Assembly (NCBI GenBank): GCA_963516675.1 | Contig: CAUQBH010000001.1 | Coordinates: forward strand, 1 to 64,000 | Direction of reading: 5' to 3' | Length of the DNA stretch: 64,000 nucleotides | From: JABCPE02 sp963516675 | Lineage (GTDB): Bacteria > Bacteroidota > Bacteroidia > Flavobacteriales > Weeksellaceae | Shown here: in pieces, positions 43,074-52,631 of the stretch | Layout: the number at the start of each line of letters is the position of its first letter | Numbering within the stretch: position 1 is the first letter of the stretch | The notes under the pieces: generated by a model | The model's input: only the letters and a program-made list of their open reading frames with translations | What the model was told of the DNA's origin: nothing | The model's database searches: none | Translations under genes and position numbers: made by a program

Positions 43074-44000
43074 CTACAACCAGTTTAATCTATATTTTTT
43101 GATTAATTCTTGTTTATCTAATTGATTAGCTTCTATAATATCATCAAAAAATGGTGATTTGTATGCATATTGTAAGAAAAGTCCACTATCCACGCTATCT
43201 CGCTGCCATGGTTTCACCTTTCCTACATAATGGTAAATATAGAACCAATGATTGGCCTTAATTCCTACTTTTTTCTTTAAACTTTCTAAAAGTAACCGAT
43301 TAGGCGTAATTCTTATCGTGGCTGTATTGTTATAAAAATTTGATATCAGTTTTACTCCTCCATTTCGTGAAAATACGGAGTTTAAGATATCTTGGTCTTG
43401 CAGTTTCGGTTCTGGAATTTCTTTCAGTGTATCGAAAAGTTTTTGTTGAATGTCCATTTCCCGCATTTTCTTTAAATTGTAAAGTACCACTCCTGCATTG
43501 AAATACTCCTCTGGATTGGGCATTTTTAGAACTTCAGTGAAATATCTTACAGGATAATCTGGATCATCTCCTTGTAGAACTTTATTTTTAATGTATGGAC
43601 TACTGCTACAAATGGCTAATTTATCCTCAAAATCCATATCAATGTATGCAGAAATATCAGCATTGACTATCAAATCACTATCCAAATAGAGAATTCTGTC
43701 ATAATTCATGAAAATCTCTGATAAATAAAAACGATAATAGGTGCTCACAGACATGTAAGAATTGAGATAAAAACTACTTTTATCTATATTCCCAAGTTCA
43801 TGAAATGTGATACTAAAATTTTTATGTGGTTTAAGCTGAGATATCGCTTTTTGTTTATTTTCTTCGCTTATAAACTCTGTAAGAATATGTATTTCATAAT
43901 GGACATCTCTATTTTGATTACTTAATATAGAAGTAATTACTACATCTGTGTATTTGAAATACTTATCATCACAAGTAAAAACAATGGGAAAAACACGCAT
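43074..44000 (-). CDS. Glycosyltransferase family 8
   Basis: 308 residues from the ATG at 44000. GT8 pattern: PIVFTCDDKYFKYTDVVITSIL at the start, the metal-binding DxD in ILYLDSDLIV, and HFxxxxKPW-like final motif YIYHYVGKVKPWQRD. GT8 members are retaining glucosyl- or galactosyltransferases, for example in LPS core. Opposite strand to the rest of the glycan locus, convergent with the ABC exporter. Confidence 0.9.
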   Translation of the reverse strand: MRVFPIVFTCDDKYFKYTDVVITSILSNQNRDVHYEIHILTEFISEENKQKAISQLKPHKNFSITFHELGNIDKSSFYLNSYMSVSTYYRFYLSEIFMNYDRILYLDSDLIVNADISAYIDMDFEDKLAICSSSPYIKNKVLQGDDPDYPVRYFTEVLKMPNPEEYFNAGVVLYNLKKMREMDIQQKLFDTLKEIPEPKLQDQDILNSVFSRNGGVKLISNFYNNTATIRITPNRLLLESLKKKVGIKANHWFYIYHYVGKVKPWQRDSVDSGLFLQYAYKSPFFDDIIEANQLDKQELIKKYRLNWL

Positions 44001-44059
44001 ATTATTATGTCTTTTGTGCAAATATAATAATTAAAAGCCTATGCGCCTAAATATGGGCT

Positions 44060-44089
44060 TTGTCAATATTAAATGAATTGTTAAATTTG
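44060..44089 (+). promoter_or_regulatory. Strong promoter of the glycan operon, TTG-N19-TAAATTTG
   Basis: TTG 44060-44062 and TAAATTTG 44082-44089 with an ideal 19-base spacer; 19 bases before the ATG at 44109. It should drive the long operon that runs to 56684. Confidence 0.75.
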
Positions 44090-44108
44090 CATAGCGAAAA
44101 TTAACACA

Positions 44109-45152
44109 ATGACCACTTTTCAACTTACATTTACGAGATTTATTGCAGCTTTTTTGTTGTTTGTTTATCATTTTAGAGAAATAAAAAGTGGTGAACATCT
44201 TAACCTAGGCGTTAGTTATTTTTATGTATTATCTGGCTTTGTGATGATTTTGGCTTATGGAAAAAAAGAACACATTTCTCCGAAAGAATATTATATAAAC
44301 AGACTTGCAAGAATATATCCATTACACATAATGACATTACTTCTTGCTATAGCTGCTAATCTTTTCAAATACATAAACTATCTAGAATATGTAAATTTTG
44401 ATATTCCTTCACTGTTTGTGAATGCTCTTTTAATTCATGCATGGATACCGCAAACTAGCCTTTCCTACAATGTCCCGTCATGGTCTATATCTGTAGAGAT
44501 GTTTTTTTATCTGTTGTTTCCTTTTATTTTCAATTATATTATCAAAAAATGGAAGTTTAAATATATTGCCATATTTACATTATCTTTTTGGCTGATATGT
44601 CAGATAGGTATGAATATCTTCTATTTTTCGGAATATTATGGAGGATACAACTCTCTAGATAGATATTTTTTGAAATACAATCCTTTTCTACATCTTAACT
44701 CTTTTCTTGTAGGGATACTTTTTGGATTGATATTTCAAAATATGCATTTATTTAATTTTAAGGCTGGAAGCTATGATACAGCAGTAATCATAGCGACTTT
44801 GGGAACTATACTTCTTATCTATCTTACTAGAAATTTATTTATTCATAATGGTTTTCATTCAATAACATTTGGATTATTAATGCTATTAATAACTTTAAAC
44901 ACAGGCAGGATAACGAAGATTTTCAACAATAAACACCTCATCTATTTAGGAGATATCAGTTTTGCTTTTTATCTTCTACAAATACCTATTGGAATTGTCA
45001 CAAATAAAATTCTCAGTGCGGTGGGTCTAAAAAATCATTCATTATTCTTTTACTCAACATTTATAGTAGTTCTCATAGCATCTCATATTTCCTATAAGTA
45101 TATAGAAATCCCTGCAAGAAATAAAATCAAAAAATTATTCGGTAATGCTTAA
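44109..45152 (+). CDS. Acyltransferase 3 family membrane protein
   Basis: 347 residues, about ten hydrophobic helices. The AT3 start is clear: FTRFIAAFLLFVYHF with R10 and H21, then VSYFYVLSGFVMILAYGKK, YINRLARIYPLHIM and YNVPSWSISVEMFFYLLFPF. Such proteins move acetyl or other acyl groups from the cytoplasm to extracytoplasmic sugars. First gene of the main glycan operon; the next gene overlaps by eight bases. Confidence 0.9.
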   Translation: MTTFQLTFTRFIAAFLLFVYHFREIKSGEHLNLGVSYFYVLSGFVMILAYGKKEHISPKEYYINRLARIYPLHIMTLLLAIAANLFKYINYLEYVNFDIPSLFVNALLIHAWIPQTSLSYNVPSWSISVEMFFYLLFPFIFNYIIKKWKFKYIAIFTLSFWLICQIGMNIFYFSEYYGGYNSLDRYFLKYNPFLHLNSFLVGILFGLIFQNMHLFNFKAGSYDTAVIIATLGTILLIYLTRNLFIHNGFHSITFGLLMLLITLNTGRITKIFNNKHLIYLGDISFAFYLLQIPIGIVTNKILSAVGLKNHSLFFYSTFIVVLIASHISYKYIEIPARNKIKKLFGNA

Positions 45153-46032
45153 CAGATTGATAAATAGAATACAAGAGGCTTTTTCTGTTCTTTTGGGAAA
45201 GAAAAAAGCCATTCCCAATAAGATAAAGTCCTCATTCCCAGAACAAAATTATAAAAATCTAAAGCCTTTTGTCATAGAAGATGAAAAACTCAAAGATTAT
45301 CTCAAAAATATCTCAATAGAGTTTTGTTTCTGCGAATTTGGAGAAAACCGCACAAATGCAGGTGGGAATGAACTGAGCAATCAAGACAGGCTGGAGCCAT
45401 CATTATCTTCACTAAAAAAATATTTCCCAAATGCTACATATACAGTATATTCGGATTTTGATTTAAATGTAGAAGGCGTAAACTTAAAAAAAGTGGCTCA
45501 CCCAGAAGGTTTAGACAAAGACCACCCGAGATACATGTATAGAGTAACGGGATACTATAAATACAAATCCTTACTAGAATCCTCAGCAGATTTCAAATGC
45601 CTGATAGATTCTGATATGTTTGTTTTTTCGGAGGAAATATACAGACTTATATATCTTACAGAATTGTTTGGTTCTTGCGCAGCTCCTACTCCTAGAAATC
45701 TTGTCAAAAAAGATATGGAAATGTCACTTGATACTAAACCCATCACAGACATGAGCAATGGCTATGGGCATTCTTATAATCAAAGCCCGATGACCCTTTG
45801 GAAAGGACATGAATTAGCAGAAAAATATTATCAAAACTGCTGTGATATTTTGCTAAAAGACCCTTCTCGTAACTCTCGTATCATGTGGCTTGCCGCTCAT
45901 GACACAAAATATGCTCCATACCACCTCCCTACTGAGTGGTGTGTTTGCGGAAATCAAGAAGGCATCGGTGATGAAATAATTTTGCATATCGGGCATAAAA
46001 GTGTTGCCGAATATTATAATATAAAAATCTAA
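45145..46032 (+). CDS. GT8-like nucleotide-sugar transferase, putative
   Basis: 295 residues, cytoplasmic. It has a glycosyltransferase A-like pattern: SLKKYFPNATYTVYSDFDL, a DxD motif in KCLIDSDMFVFSEE, and late histidines (WLAAHDTKYAPYHLPTEW). The family is not securely recognised; it is likely an unusual GT or a protein handling a sugar substrate. Starts inside the 3' end of the AT3 gene. Confidence 0.7.
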   Translation: MLNRLINRIQEAFSVLLGKKKAIPNKIKSSFPEQNYKNLKPFVIEDEKLKDYLKNISIEFCFCEFGENRTNAGGNELSNQDRLEPSLSSLKKYFPNATYTVYSDFDLNVEGVNLKKVAHPEGLDKDHPRYMYRVTGYYKYKSLLESSADFKCLIDSDMFVFSEEIYRLIYLTELFGSCAAPTPRNLVKKDMEMSLDTKPITDMSNGYGHSYNQSPMTLWKGHELAEKYYQNCCDILLKDPSRNSRIMWLAAHDTKYAPYHLPTEWCVCGNQEGIGDEIILHIGHKSVAEYYNIKI

Positions 46033-46035
46033 AAT

Positions 46036-47487
46036 ATGCTCTTTAACTCTATTAGTTTTGCGGTATTTTTACCTATAGTTTTTTCCCTTTATTGGATATT
46101 AAACAAACGACTTAAATGGCAGAACATTTTACTTCTGGTATCTAGTTATTACTTCTATTCCTGCTGGGACTGGAGATTTTCGTTTTTATTATTATTTTCT
46201 ACTTTTTTAGATTATTTTTCAGGACTGCAGATTGCAAAAACGGAAGATAAAAACACCCGAAGATTTTGGTTTTGGCTCAGTATTTTGATAAATCTTTCTT
46301 TCTTAGGATTTTTCAAATATTATAACTTTTTCGTAGGTTCATTTGCCGAACTTATGAGTAGTTTAGGGATTAAAGTAAATCCTTGGACTTTGGAAATACT
46401 GCTTCCTGTGGGAATTTCGTTTTATACATTCCATGGATTGTCCTATGTAGTAGATATTTACAACAGAAAAATAGAGCCTGAAAAAGATCCTGTTATCTAT
46501 GCCCTTTTTGTAAGTTTTTTCCCTCTTTTAGTGGCTGGTCCTATAGAAAGAGCTACGCATTTACTTCCTCAATTAAAAGTAAATAGAGAGTTTAACTACC
46601 ACAAAGCTGTGGATGGGATGCGACAAATCCTTTGGGGATTATTTAAAAAAGTGGTTATCGCGGACAACTGTGCCCATTATGCTAACATAATTTTTAATGA
46701 TTATGCAAACGCCGAATACACCGGAACCACATTAGTTTTTGGGGCGTTTTTATTTGCTATTCAGATTTATTGTGATTTTTCTGGTTATAGCGACATTGCT
46801 TTAGGGTCGGCAAGGCTTTTTGGCATCGAATTATTAAGAAATTTCAATTATCCATATTTCTCAAGGGATATCGCAGAATTTTGGAGAAGGTGGCATATTT
46901 CTCTTTCTACTTGGTTCAAAGATTATCTCTACATCCCTCTAGGCGGAAGCAGAGGAGGTGACTGGATGCGAATTCGTAACACCTTTATCATTTTCTTGGT
47001 AAGTGGTTTTTGGCATGGAGCAAACTGGACTTTCATTTTTTGGGGATTCCTAAATGCTTTATTCATAATGCCTTCTATCGTTATGAAAACCAATAGGAAC
47101 AATCTTGACATCGTAGCACAAGGCAAAATACTTCCTTCTTTAAAAGAGTTTTTCCAAGTAATGCTGACATTCGGTCTGGCTACTTTCTGCTGGATTTTCT
47201 TCCGTGCCGAAAGTATTTCTGATGCTTTTTCTTTCATCAAGAAAATGTTCACGACCATGCACATAGGCATCGGATATCCTTTGAAATTGATGGGCGGAGA
47301 TTTGAGCCTGCTTTTCTTTATCGCCATTATGTTCGTTTTTGAATGGCTGATGAGAGACCGACTTTTCCCTCTAAGATTCGAAGATAAGGTAAAAAGACCA
47401 TTCCGCTGGATGATTTATATTTTCTTAACTTTACTGATTATTTGGTTCCATGGAAAGGAAGCTGAATTTATATATTTCCAATTTTAA
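46036..47487 (+). CDS. MBOAT family O-acyltransferase (AlgI-like)
   Basis: 483 residues, multi-spanning. MBOAT hallmarks: LPVGISFYTFHGLSYVVDIY, GPIERATHLLPQL, DIAEFWRRWHISLSTWFKDY and the catalytic His in VSGFWHGANWTFIFWG. AlgI-like proteins receive acetyl groups and pass them to a periplasmic SGNH partner; the next gene (47491) has SGNH features, so the two form a likely acetylation pair. Confidence 0.92.
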   Translation: MLFNSISFAVFLPIVFSLYWILNKRLKWQNILLLVSSYYFYSCWDWRFSFLLLFSTFLDYFSGLQIAKTEDKNTRRFWFWLSILINLSFLGFFKYYNFFVGSFAELMSSLGIKVNPWTLEILLPVGISFYTFHGLSYVVDIYNRKIEPEKDPVIYALFVSFFPLLVAGPIERATHLLPQLKVNREFNYHKAVDGMRQILWGLFKKVVIADNCAHYANIIFNDYANAEYTGTTLVFGAFLFAIQIYCDFSGYSDIALGSARLFGIELLRNFNYPYFSRDIAEFWRRWHISLSTWFKDYLYIPLGGSRGGDWMRIRNTFIIFLVSGFWHGANWTFIFWGFLNALFIMPSIVMKTNRNNLDIVAQGKILPSLKEFFQVMLTFGLATFCWIFFRAESISDAFSFIKKMFTTMHIGIGYPLKLMGGDLSLLFFIAIMFVFEWLMRDRLFPLRFEDKVKRPFRWMIYIFLTLLIIWFHGKEAEFIYFQF

Positions 47488-47490
47488 AAG

Positions 47491-48363
47491 ATGAAAAAAT
47501 TCGTTCATAATCTATTTTTGTTTGCAGGAGCTATTGCCATTATTTTGGTTTTATCTATAGTTTTTTACTGTTTTATGTTCAAAACGCCACAGACCAATAG
47601 AATTCCTTTTTTAGGTGATTCAACTGGAAAGGCAACGATAAATCCCAAAATAGCAACCCAATACGAAAACTATTCGCAAGGAGGTGAGGCTTATCTTTTC
47701 ACCTATTTCAAGTTGAAACAACTTATAAAAACACAAAAAGTAGATACCGTTCTTATCAACCTTTCGCCGTCTAATCTTATCAATAATGAATATGAAGCTG
47801 TAGGTGTAGAAGGGCGTGAAAGATACCTGCCTTTTATAGATTCAGAAGGGCAGAAAGACTTATTTTTAGGAAATCCTAGTATCTACATCAAATCTTGGAC
47901 AAGTTTAGGAAAAGAAGGTTTTCATTTATTAAAAAAAGATACCATAAGTTTTGGAGCTTATACACCAAACTTAAAAAAATATCAAGAAAACTACTACGAA
48001 TCAAAAGAAGAAACCCATATTCCTGTTTATCAAACCAAATATTTGGATAAAATAGTCAAACTATGTGAAGAGCAGAAAATTCATCTCGTTTTTGTGAACT
48101 TGCCAAAACATATTTATGACAAAGATTATCCAAAATACAATAGGAAAGATTTTCTAGAATTTTACTATAAAAACTATCCAAATATAGATTTTATAGATAC
48201 TTCTGATTTTAATTTCAGCAAAAGATGGGGCGGAATAGAGCGCGATTATTTCGCAGATATATCACACACCTCAGAAAAGGGAGGGCAGGCTTTTTCTGAA
48301 TTTTTAAACGAAACAAGTCTATCAGAATTATTAAAATCTAAATACAACCGAAGAACAAAATGA
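47491..48363 (+). CDS. SGNH-like partner of the MBOAT protein
   Basis: 290 residues with an N-terminal membrane anchor (FLFAGAIAIILVLSIVFYCF). SGNH block I is seen as FLGDS (S44) and block V as D256-x-x-H259 (DISHTSEKGG). This resembles AlgJ/AlgX or DltD-like partners, which transfer the acyl group outside the cell. Three bases after the MBOAT gene and overlapping the next by four. Family not named with certainty. Confidence 0.75.
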   Translation: MKKFVHNLFLFAGAIAIILVLSIVFYCFMFKTPQTNRIPFLGDSTGKATINPKIATQYENYSQGGEAYLFTYFKLKQLIKTQKVDTVLINLSPSNLINNEYEAVGVEGRERYLPFIDSEGQKDLFLGNPSIYIKSWTSLGKEGFHLLKKDTISFGAYTPNLKKYQENYYESKEETHIPVYQTKYLDKIVKLCEEQKIHLVFVNLPKHIYDKDYPKYNRKDFLEFYYKNYPNIDFIDTSDFNFSKRWGGIERDYFADISHTSEKGGQAFSEFLNETSLSELLKSKYNRRTK

Positions 48364-49952
48364 TAAAAAAACATATTTTTTACCCTTTATTATTCATCTA
48401 CTCCGTTTTCCAGAGCTGGATGCTGTTTCCCATAGAAAGCACTCTGCTATCAAAAGCGCTCTATGCTTTTTCACTATTTATATTTTATGTTTTTCTAGCT
48501 CAGTTGCATAGATTTGTTTTGAAAATAGGTGTCATTTTTTCGCTATTTGTCACTTTTTTCATCTACCCTACGCTAAAAGTCTATGGAGAGCCTACTTTCA
48601 GCTATATAGCCTCCATACTTTATACAGATTCTGCCGAAGCCTTTTCTTACATAAAAGTACTTCCGATAAGTATTTTTATGATGCTTTTGGTATTTTTATT
48701 TTTTACAACTATTCTATTACGAACAAATTATGAAAAACTAAACATTCGGTTCATTACTCCTATTTTATTCTTAGTTCTGATTGCTCTTCCTACAAAAAAA
48801 ATACTACAATATGGGCTAAGATTGGGCGTAATAGATGATTATTTCAATGTGCTTCCTTTAAAAAGAACAGCTTTAGTTATCAACCAGTTATATTCAGTAA
48901 AGAAAGACCATGACTACATGATAGAAGAGTCCAAAAAGCCTTCCTCTTGGGTTATTGAGAACCCAAGTGAAGTTTCTCTGAAAGATAATTTTGTCATCGT
49001 AATCGGAGAAAGTGTAAGGCGAGATTTTCTTCATGTTTATGGTTTTCCTATAGAAAACACGCCTTTTATCAATAGCTCTGCGCCTTTCCTATTTGATAAT
49101 TATATTTCCATAGCACCCAAAACAGTGATGTCTTTGAGCAGAACTTTGGCTTTAGTAAAAGAAGATAATTTAAAAAAATATGAACTAAATAACAATATCG
49201 TTTCCCTTGCTAACGCCATAGGATACGAAACCCATTGGATTTCTAATCAAGGAGTTGTAGGACATCACAACTCGCCTACTACCGTAATTGCTAATCGTAG
49301 CAACTTTACTACATTTTTAAGAAAAGGAGATGGTAAAACAGGACAAAATCCTATGGATACAGAAATGCTGCCTTTCATCACGGATGCTATTTCTAAAAAA
49401 TCTTCCAAACCAAAACTTATCGTAATTCATATGCAGGGCTCTCACTCTTATGCTTGTGACAGGACGGAAAATAAATATGATGAATTCATCCTATCCGAAG
49501 AAATTTCTTGTTATAATAAAAGTATAAAAAACACCGATTCTTTCCTAAAATATATATATAATAATTTAGAAAAAACCGAGAAACCTTTTAGTTTGGTCTA
49601 TTTCAGTGACCATGGTCAGTATACCGATGGAAAATCTATGCTCCATAGCCAAAAACCAATAAAAGAGGCTTATGAAGTACCTTTTATAATTTGGAACAAA
49701 GAAAAGGAAAAAACTGAAAACCAAACAATTAAAAGAATAAGTACACGGAGAGTGGGAACAGATTTTTTACATCTGTTTAGTCAGATGAACAATATTAAAA
49801 CTAAAAATATTACCAAAAATTATCATTTCATTTCTGATGAATCTAATGAAGACAAAAACTCTAAGGTCTTTGATACCTCAGAAAATTTGGTCAATTTTGA
49901 CACTCTTCCCGATAATCCAATAAATATTTTACTAAAAAACACCAAAAAATGA
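48360..49952 (+). CDS. Phosphoethanolamine transferase (EptA-like)
   Basis: 530 residues. Five hydrophobic segments in the first 145 residues, then an alkaline phosphatase-like periplasmic domain: FVIVIGESVRRDFLHVYGFP with metal ligand E217, probable nucleophile T255 in APKTVMSLSRT, VIHMQGSHSYACDR, and FSDHGQYTDGKSMLHSQ. It would move phosphoethanolamine from phosphatidylethanolamine to lipid A, LPS core or a glycan. Its place in the glycan operon suggests the glycan, but lipid A is possible. Confidence 0.88.
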   Translation: MIKKHIFYPLLFIYSVFQSWMLFPIESTLLSKALYAFSLFIFYVFLAQLHRFVLKIGVIFSLFVTFFIYPTLKVYGEPTFSYIASILYTDSAEAFSYIKVLPISIFMMLLVFLFFTTILLRTNYEKLNIRFITPILFLVLIALPTKKILQYGLRLGVIDDYFNVLPLKRTALVINQLYSVKKDHDYMIEESKKPSSWVIENPSEVSLKDNFVIVIGESVRRDFLHVYGFPIENTPFINSSAPFLFDNYISIAPKTVMSLSRTLALVKEDNLKKYELNNNIVSLANAIGYETHWISNQGVVGHHNSPTTVIANRSNFTTFLRKGDGKTGQNPMDTEMLPFITDAISKKSSKPKLIVIHMQGSHSYACDRTENKYDEFILSEEISCYNKSIKNTDSFLKYIYNNLEKTEKPFSLVYFSDHGQYTDGKSMLHSQKPIKEAYEVPFIIWNKEKEKTENQTIKRISTRRVGTDFLHLFSQMNNIKTKNITKNYHFISDESNEDKNSKVFDTSENLVNFDTLPDNPINILLKNTKK

Positions 49953-50629
49953 TTGTAGGAAATGGACTTATCGCTTCTCTATTCTACGATGTAGACCGAG
50001 AAGATGTTATTTTTTTCGCATCTGGAGTTTCTAACTCTTTAGAGACAGAACTATCTGAATTTCAGAGAGAAGAAGACTTGATTAGGGAAACTTTTACACA
50101 AAATCCTGATAAACTTTTTGTCTATTTTTCCACCTGCAGCATCTATGATTCCTCAAAGGCTGACAGCCAGTATGTTCTGCATAAACTAAGAATGGAACAA
50201 ATCATCGCTGAAAACTGCCCAAAATATCTAATTTTAAGGCTAAGCAACGCTGTTGGAAAAGGAGGAAATTCCAATCTGCTGATGAACTATTTGGTTCGTT
50301 CTGTCAGAAACCACCAAAAAATAAATGTTCATACAAAAGCAACTCGAAACATCATTGATACTGAGGATATTAAGAATTTAGTCCTTCAAGTTATCAATTA
50401 TCAGAACTTTAATAAAGTGGTCAATATCGCTTATCCTTTCAATTATTCTATCATTGAAATTCTTGAAATCATTGAAAAAGAACTAGATATAGAACCTCAA
50501 CTTATTCTCATAAAAGCGGGTTCTGGCTACGAAATAAACATTCCTGATGTAGAAAATTATTTCAAAGAAAGAAACTTAACCAATAAAGAATCGTATCTTT
50601 GCAATATTCTAAGAAAATATTACATATAA
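49949..50629 (+). CDS. NAD-dependent epimerase/dehydratase-like SDR
   Basis: 226 residues, shorter than a full SDR (about 300). It starts with MIVGNGLIASLF, a Rossmann GxG variant, and has FSTCSIYDSSKADSQYVLHK with a YxxxK-like pair, and RNIIDTEDIKNLVLQVIN. It is probably a nucleotide-sugar modifying enzyme of the extended SDR class with a shortened N-terminus. Reaction unknown. A promoter for the following gene lies inside its 3' end. Confidence 0.75.
   Translation: MIVGNGLIASLFYDVDREDVIFFASGVSNSLETELSEFQREEDLIRETFTQNPDKLFVYFSTCSIYDSSKADSQYVLHKLRMEQIIAENCPKYLILRLSNAVGKGGNSNLLMNYLVRSVRNHQKINVHTKATRNIIDTEDIKNLVLQVINYQNFNKVVNIAYPFNYSIIEILEIIEKELDIEPQLILIKAGSGYEINIPDVENYFKERNLTNKESYLCNILRKYYI
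50594..50601 (+). promoter_or_regulatory. -7 element inside the upstream gene
   Basis: TATCTTTG lies in the last codons of the SDR gene, 44 bases before the ATG at 50646. A diverged copy of this same stretch occurs at 53401. Confidence 0.55.
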
Positions 50630-50645
50630 TAAAAAAACTTAAAAG

Positions 50646-51638
50646 ATGGATTTCAAAGAAAAACTAGAAAATAAAAAAATATTAGTCACTGGCGGCGCTG
50701 GTTTCATTGGTTCTAATTTAGTGGAAAAACTACTAGGATTAGGAGCTGTGGTTACAGTTTTGGATAACTTTGCTACGGGACACAGACATAACATTGAGCC
50801 TTTTTTCAAAAATGAAAAATTTACTTTGATTGAAGGTGACATCCGCGATTTAGAAACTTGTAAAAAAGCTTGTGATGGACAAGATTATGTCCTGCATGAG
50901 GCTGCTCTTGGCTCTGTTCCTCGCTCTATCAATGACCCTATTACGAGTAATGATGTGAATGTGGGCGGTTTCCTAAATATGCTCGTAGCAGCTAGAGATG
51001 CAGGAGTAAAAAGACTTGTTTACGCTGCCAGCTCCTCTACTTACGGCGACTCTACATCTTTGCCTAAAGTAGAAGACATCATCGGAAAACCGCTTTCTCC
51101 ATATGCTATCACAAAATATGTGAATGAGCTTTACGCCGATGTTTTCAAAAGAGTTTATAATTTTGATACGATAGGACTAAGATATTTCAATGTTTTTGGA
51201 AGAAGACAAGACCCTAATGGCGCTTACGCTGCGGTAATTCCAAAATTCGTAATCCAGCTAATCAACCACCAATCGCCGACTATCAACGGAGATGGTACCT
51301 ATTCAAGGGATTTCACTTACATTGATAATGTAGTTCAGATGAATTTATTAGCCTTAATCACTGATAAAGAAGAGGCTCTAAATCAAATATATAACACAGC
51401 CGTGGGCGATAGAACAACCATCAAAGAAATGGCTAAACTGCTGAAAGAATACCTTTCTGCCTATGATAACGAAATCGCAAAAGTGGAAATTCTCCATGGA
51501 CTAAACAGACAGGGAGATGTTCCTCACTCATTGGCAAGTATAGAAAAAGCTCAAAAAAATCTAGGCTACCAGCCGACTCATATCTTCGCGCAAGGTCTGA
51601 AAGAGGCTGTAGATTGGTATTGGGAAAATTTAAAATAA
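50646..51638 (+). CDS. UDP-GlcNAc 4-epimerase, TviC/WbpP-like
   Basis: 330 residues, extended SDR. NAD-binding GGAGFIGSN at 16-24, then a Y153-x3-K157 catalytic pair in SPYAITKYVNELY and the WbpP-type region RYFNVFGRRQDPNGAYAAVIPKF. These enzymes convert UDP-GlcNAc to UDP-GalNAc (or the uronic acids). Together with the dehydrogenase at 55398 this would give UDP-GalNAcA, as in Vi antigen or Pseudomonas O6. The assignment to C4 epimerisation is by family resemblance. Confidence 0.85.
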   Translation: MDFKEKLENKKILVTGGAGFIGSNLVEKLLGLGAVVTVLDNFATGHRHNIEPFFKNEKFTLIEGDIRDLETCKKACDGQDYVLHEAALGSVPRSINDPITSNDVNVGGFLNMLVAARDAGVKRLVYAASSSTYGDSTSLPKVEDIIGKPLSPYAITKYVNELYADVFKRVYNFDTIGLRYFNVFGRRQDPNGAYAAVIPKFVIQLINHQSPTINGDGTYSRDFTYIDNVVQMNLLALITDKEEALNQIYNTAVGDRTTIKEMAKLLKEYLSAYDNEIAKVEILHGLNRQGDVPHSLASIEKAQKNLGYQPTHIFAQGLKEAVDWYWENLK

Positions 51639-51644
51639 ATAAGA

Positions 51645-52631
51645 ATGAAAACGGGTAAATTTGTAATTTCTTTGGATTTCGAGCTCATGTGGGGCGTTCG
51701 GGACAAAAGAACCATTAACGACTATGGACAGAACATATTGAATGTCCATCAAGTAATTCCTCAAACGCTGGAATTATTTAGAAAATATGCCGTTTGTGGT
51801 ACTTTTTCTACTGTTGGTTTTCTTTTTTTCAAAACCAAAGAAGAATTATTGGCAAATTTACCTTCCATCAAACCTCAATACGAAGACAAATCGCTTTCGC
51901 CCTATGAAAACGCTTATTTCGAGAGTCTGGGCGATGATTTTAACCAGGATAAATATCATTTTGCTCCACTGCTCATCGATGAAATCAAAAAATATCCAGA
52001 GCAGGAAATCGGCACCCACACTTTTTCCCATTACTATTGTCTAGAAAAAGGACAAACGCTGGAATCTTTCAGAGAAGATACTAGAATGGCGGTGCAAGTA
52101 GCAAAAGAACAAGGAATAGAGATAACATCGCTTATTTTCCCACGAAACCAGTTCAATGACAAGTACTTACAAGTATGCTCCGAGCTGGGAATTACTTGTT
52201 ACAGAGGAAATGAACACTCTTGGCTGTATAAAGCCAAAAGCGGTGAAAACGAAAGTCTATTTAGGCGAGCTTTCAGGCTGATGGATTCTTACATTAATAT
52301 TTCTGGACACAACTGTTATTCAGACGATTACATAAAAAAAGAAACTCCCATAAATATTCCATCAAGCCGTTTCTTGAGGCCATTTTCACCGAAACTGAGT
52401 TTCTTGGAAAGTTTAAGGCTAAAAAGAATAAAGGAAAGCATGACCTTTGCTGCTAAAAACAATCTAACCTACCATTTGTGGTGGCATCCTCATAATTTTG
52501 GGGCAAATATGGAGGAAAATTTCAAGTTTTTAGAGAAAATCCTGCAGCATTATAAATTTTTAAATGAAAAGTATAATTTCCAAAGCTACACGATGAGTAG
52601 TTTGGCAGCAAAGATGAAAAATGAAGGGTAA
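51645..52631 (+). CDS. Polysaccharide deacetylase family protein
   Basis: 328 residues, NodB-type fold. Catalytic motif 1 is SLDFELMW (Asp 11) and the metal-binding HxxxH is in EIGTHTFSHYYC; LRPFSPKLSF and YHLWWHPHNFG are further family traits. It likely removes N-acetyl or other groups from a sugar. No signal peptide is seen, so it would act on a cytoplasmic intermediate. Confidence 0.87.
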   Translation: MKTGKFVISLDFELMWGVRDKRTINDYGQNILNVHQVIPQTLELFRKYAVCGTFSTVGFLFFKTKEELLANLPSIKPQYEDKSLSPYENAYFESLGDDFNQDKYHFAPLLIDEIKKYPEQEIGTHTFSHYYCLEKGQTLESFREDTRMAVQVAKEQGIEITSLIFPRNQFNDKYLQVCSELGITCYRGNEHSWLYKAKSGENESLFRRAFRLMDSYINISGHNCYSDDYIKKETPINIPSSRFLRPFSPKLSFLESLRLKRIKESMTFAAKNNLTYHLWWHPHNFGANMEENFKFLEKILQHYKFLNEKYNFQSYTMSSLAAKMKNEG

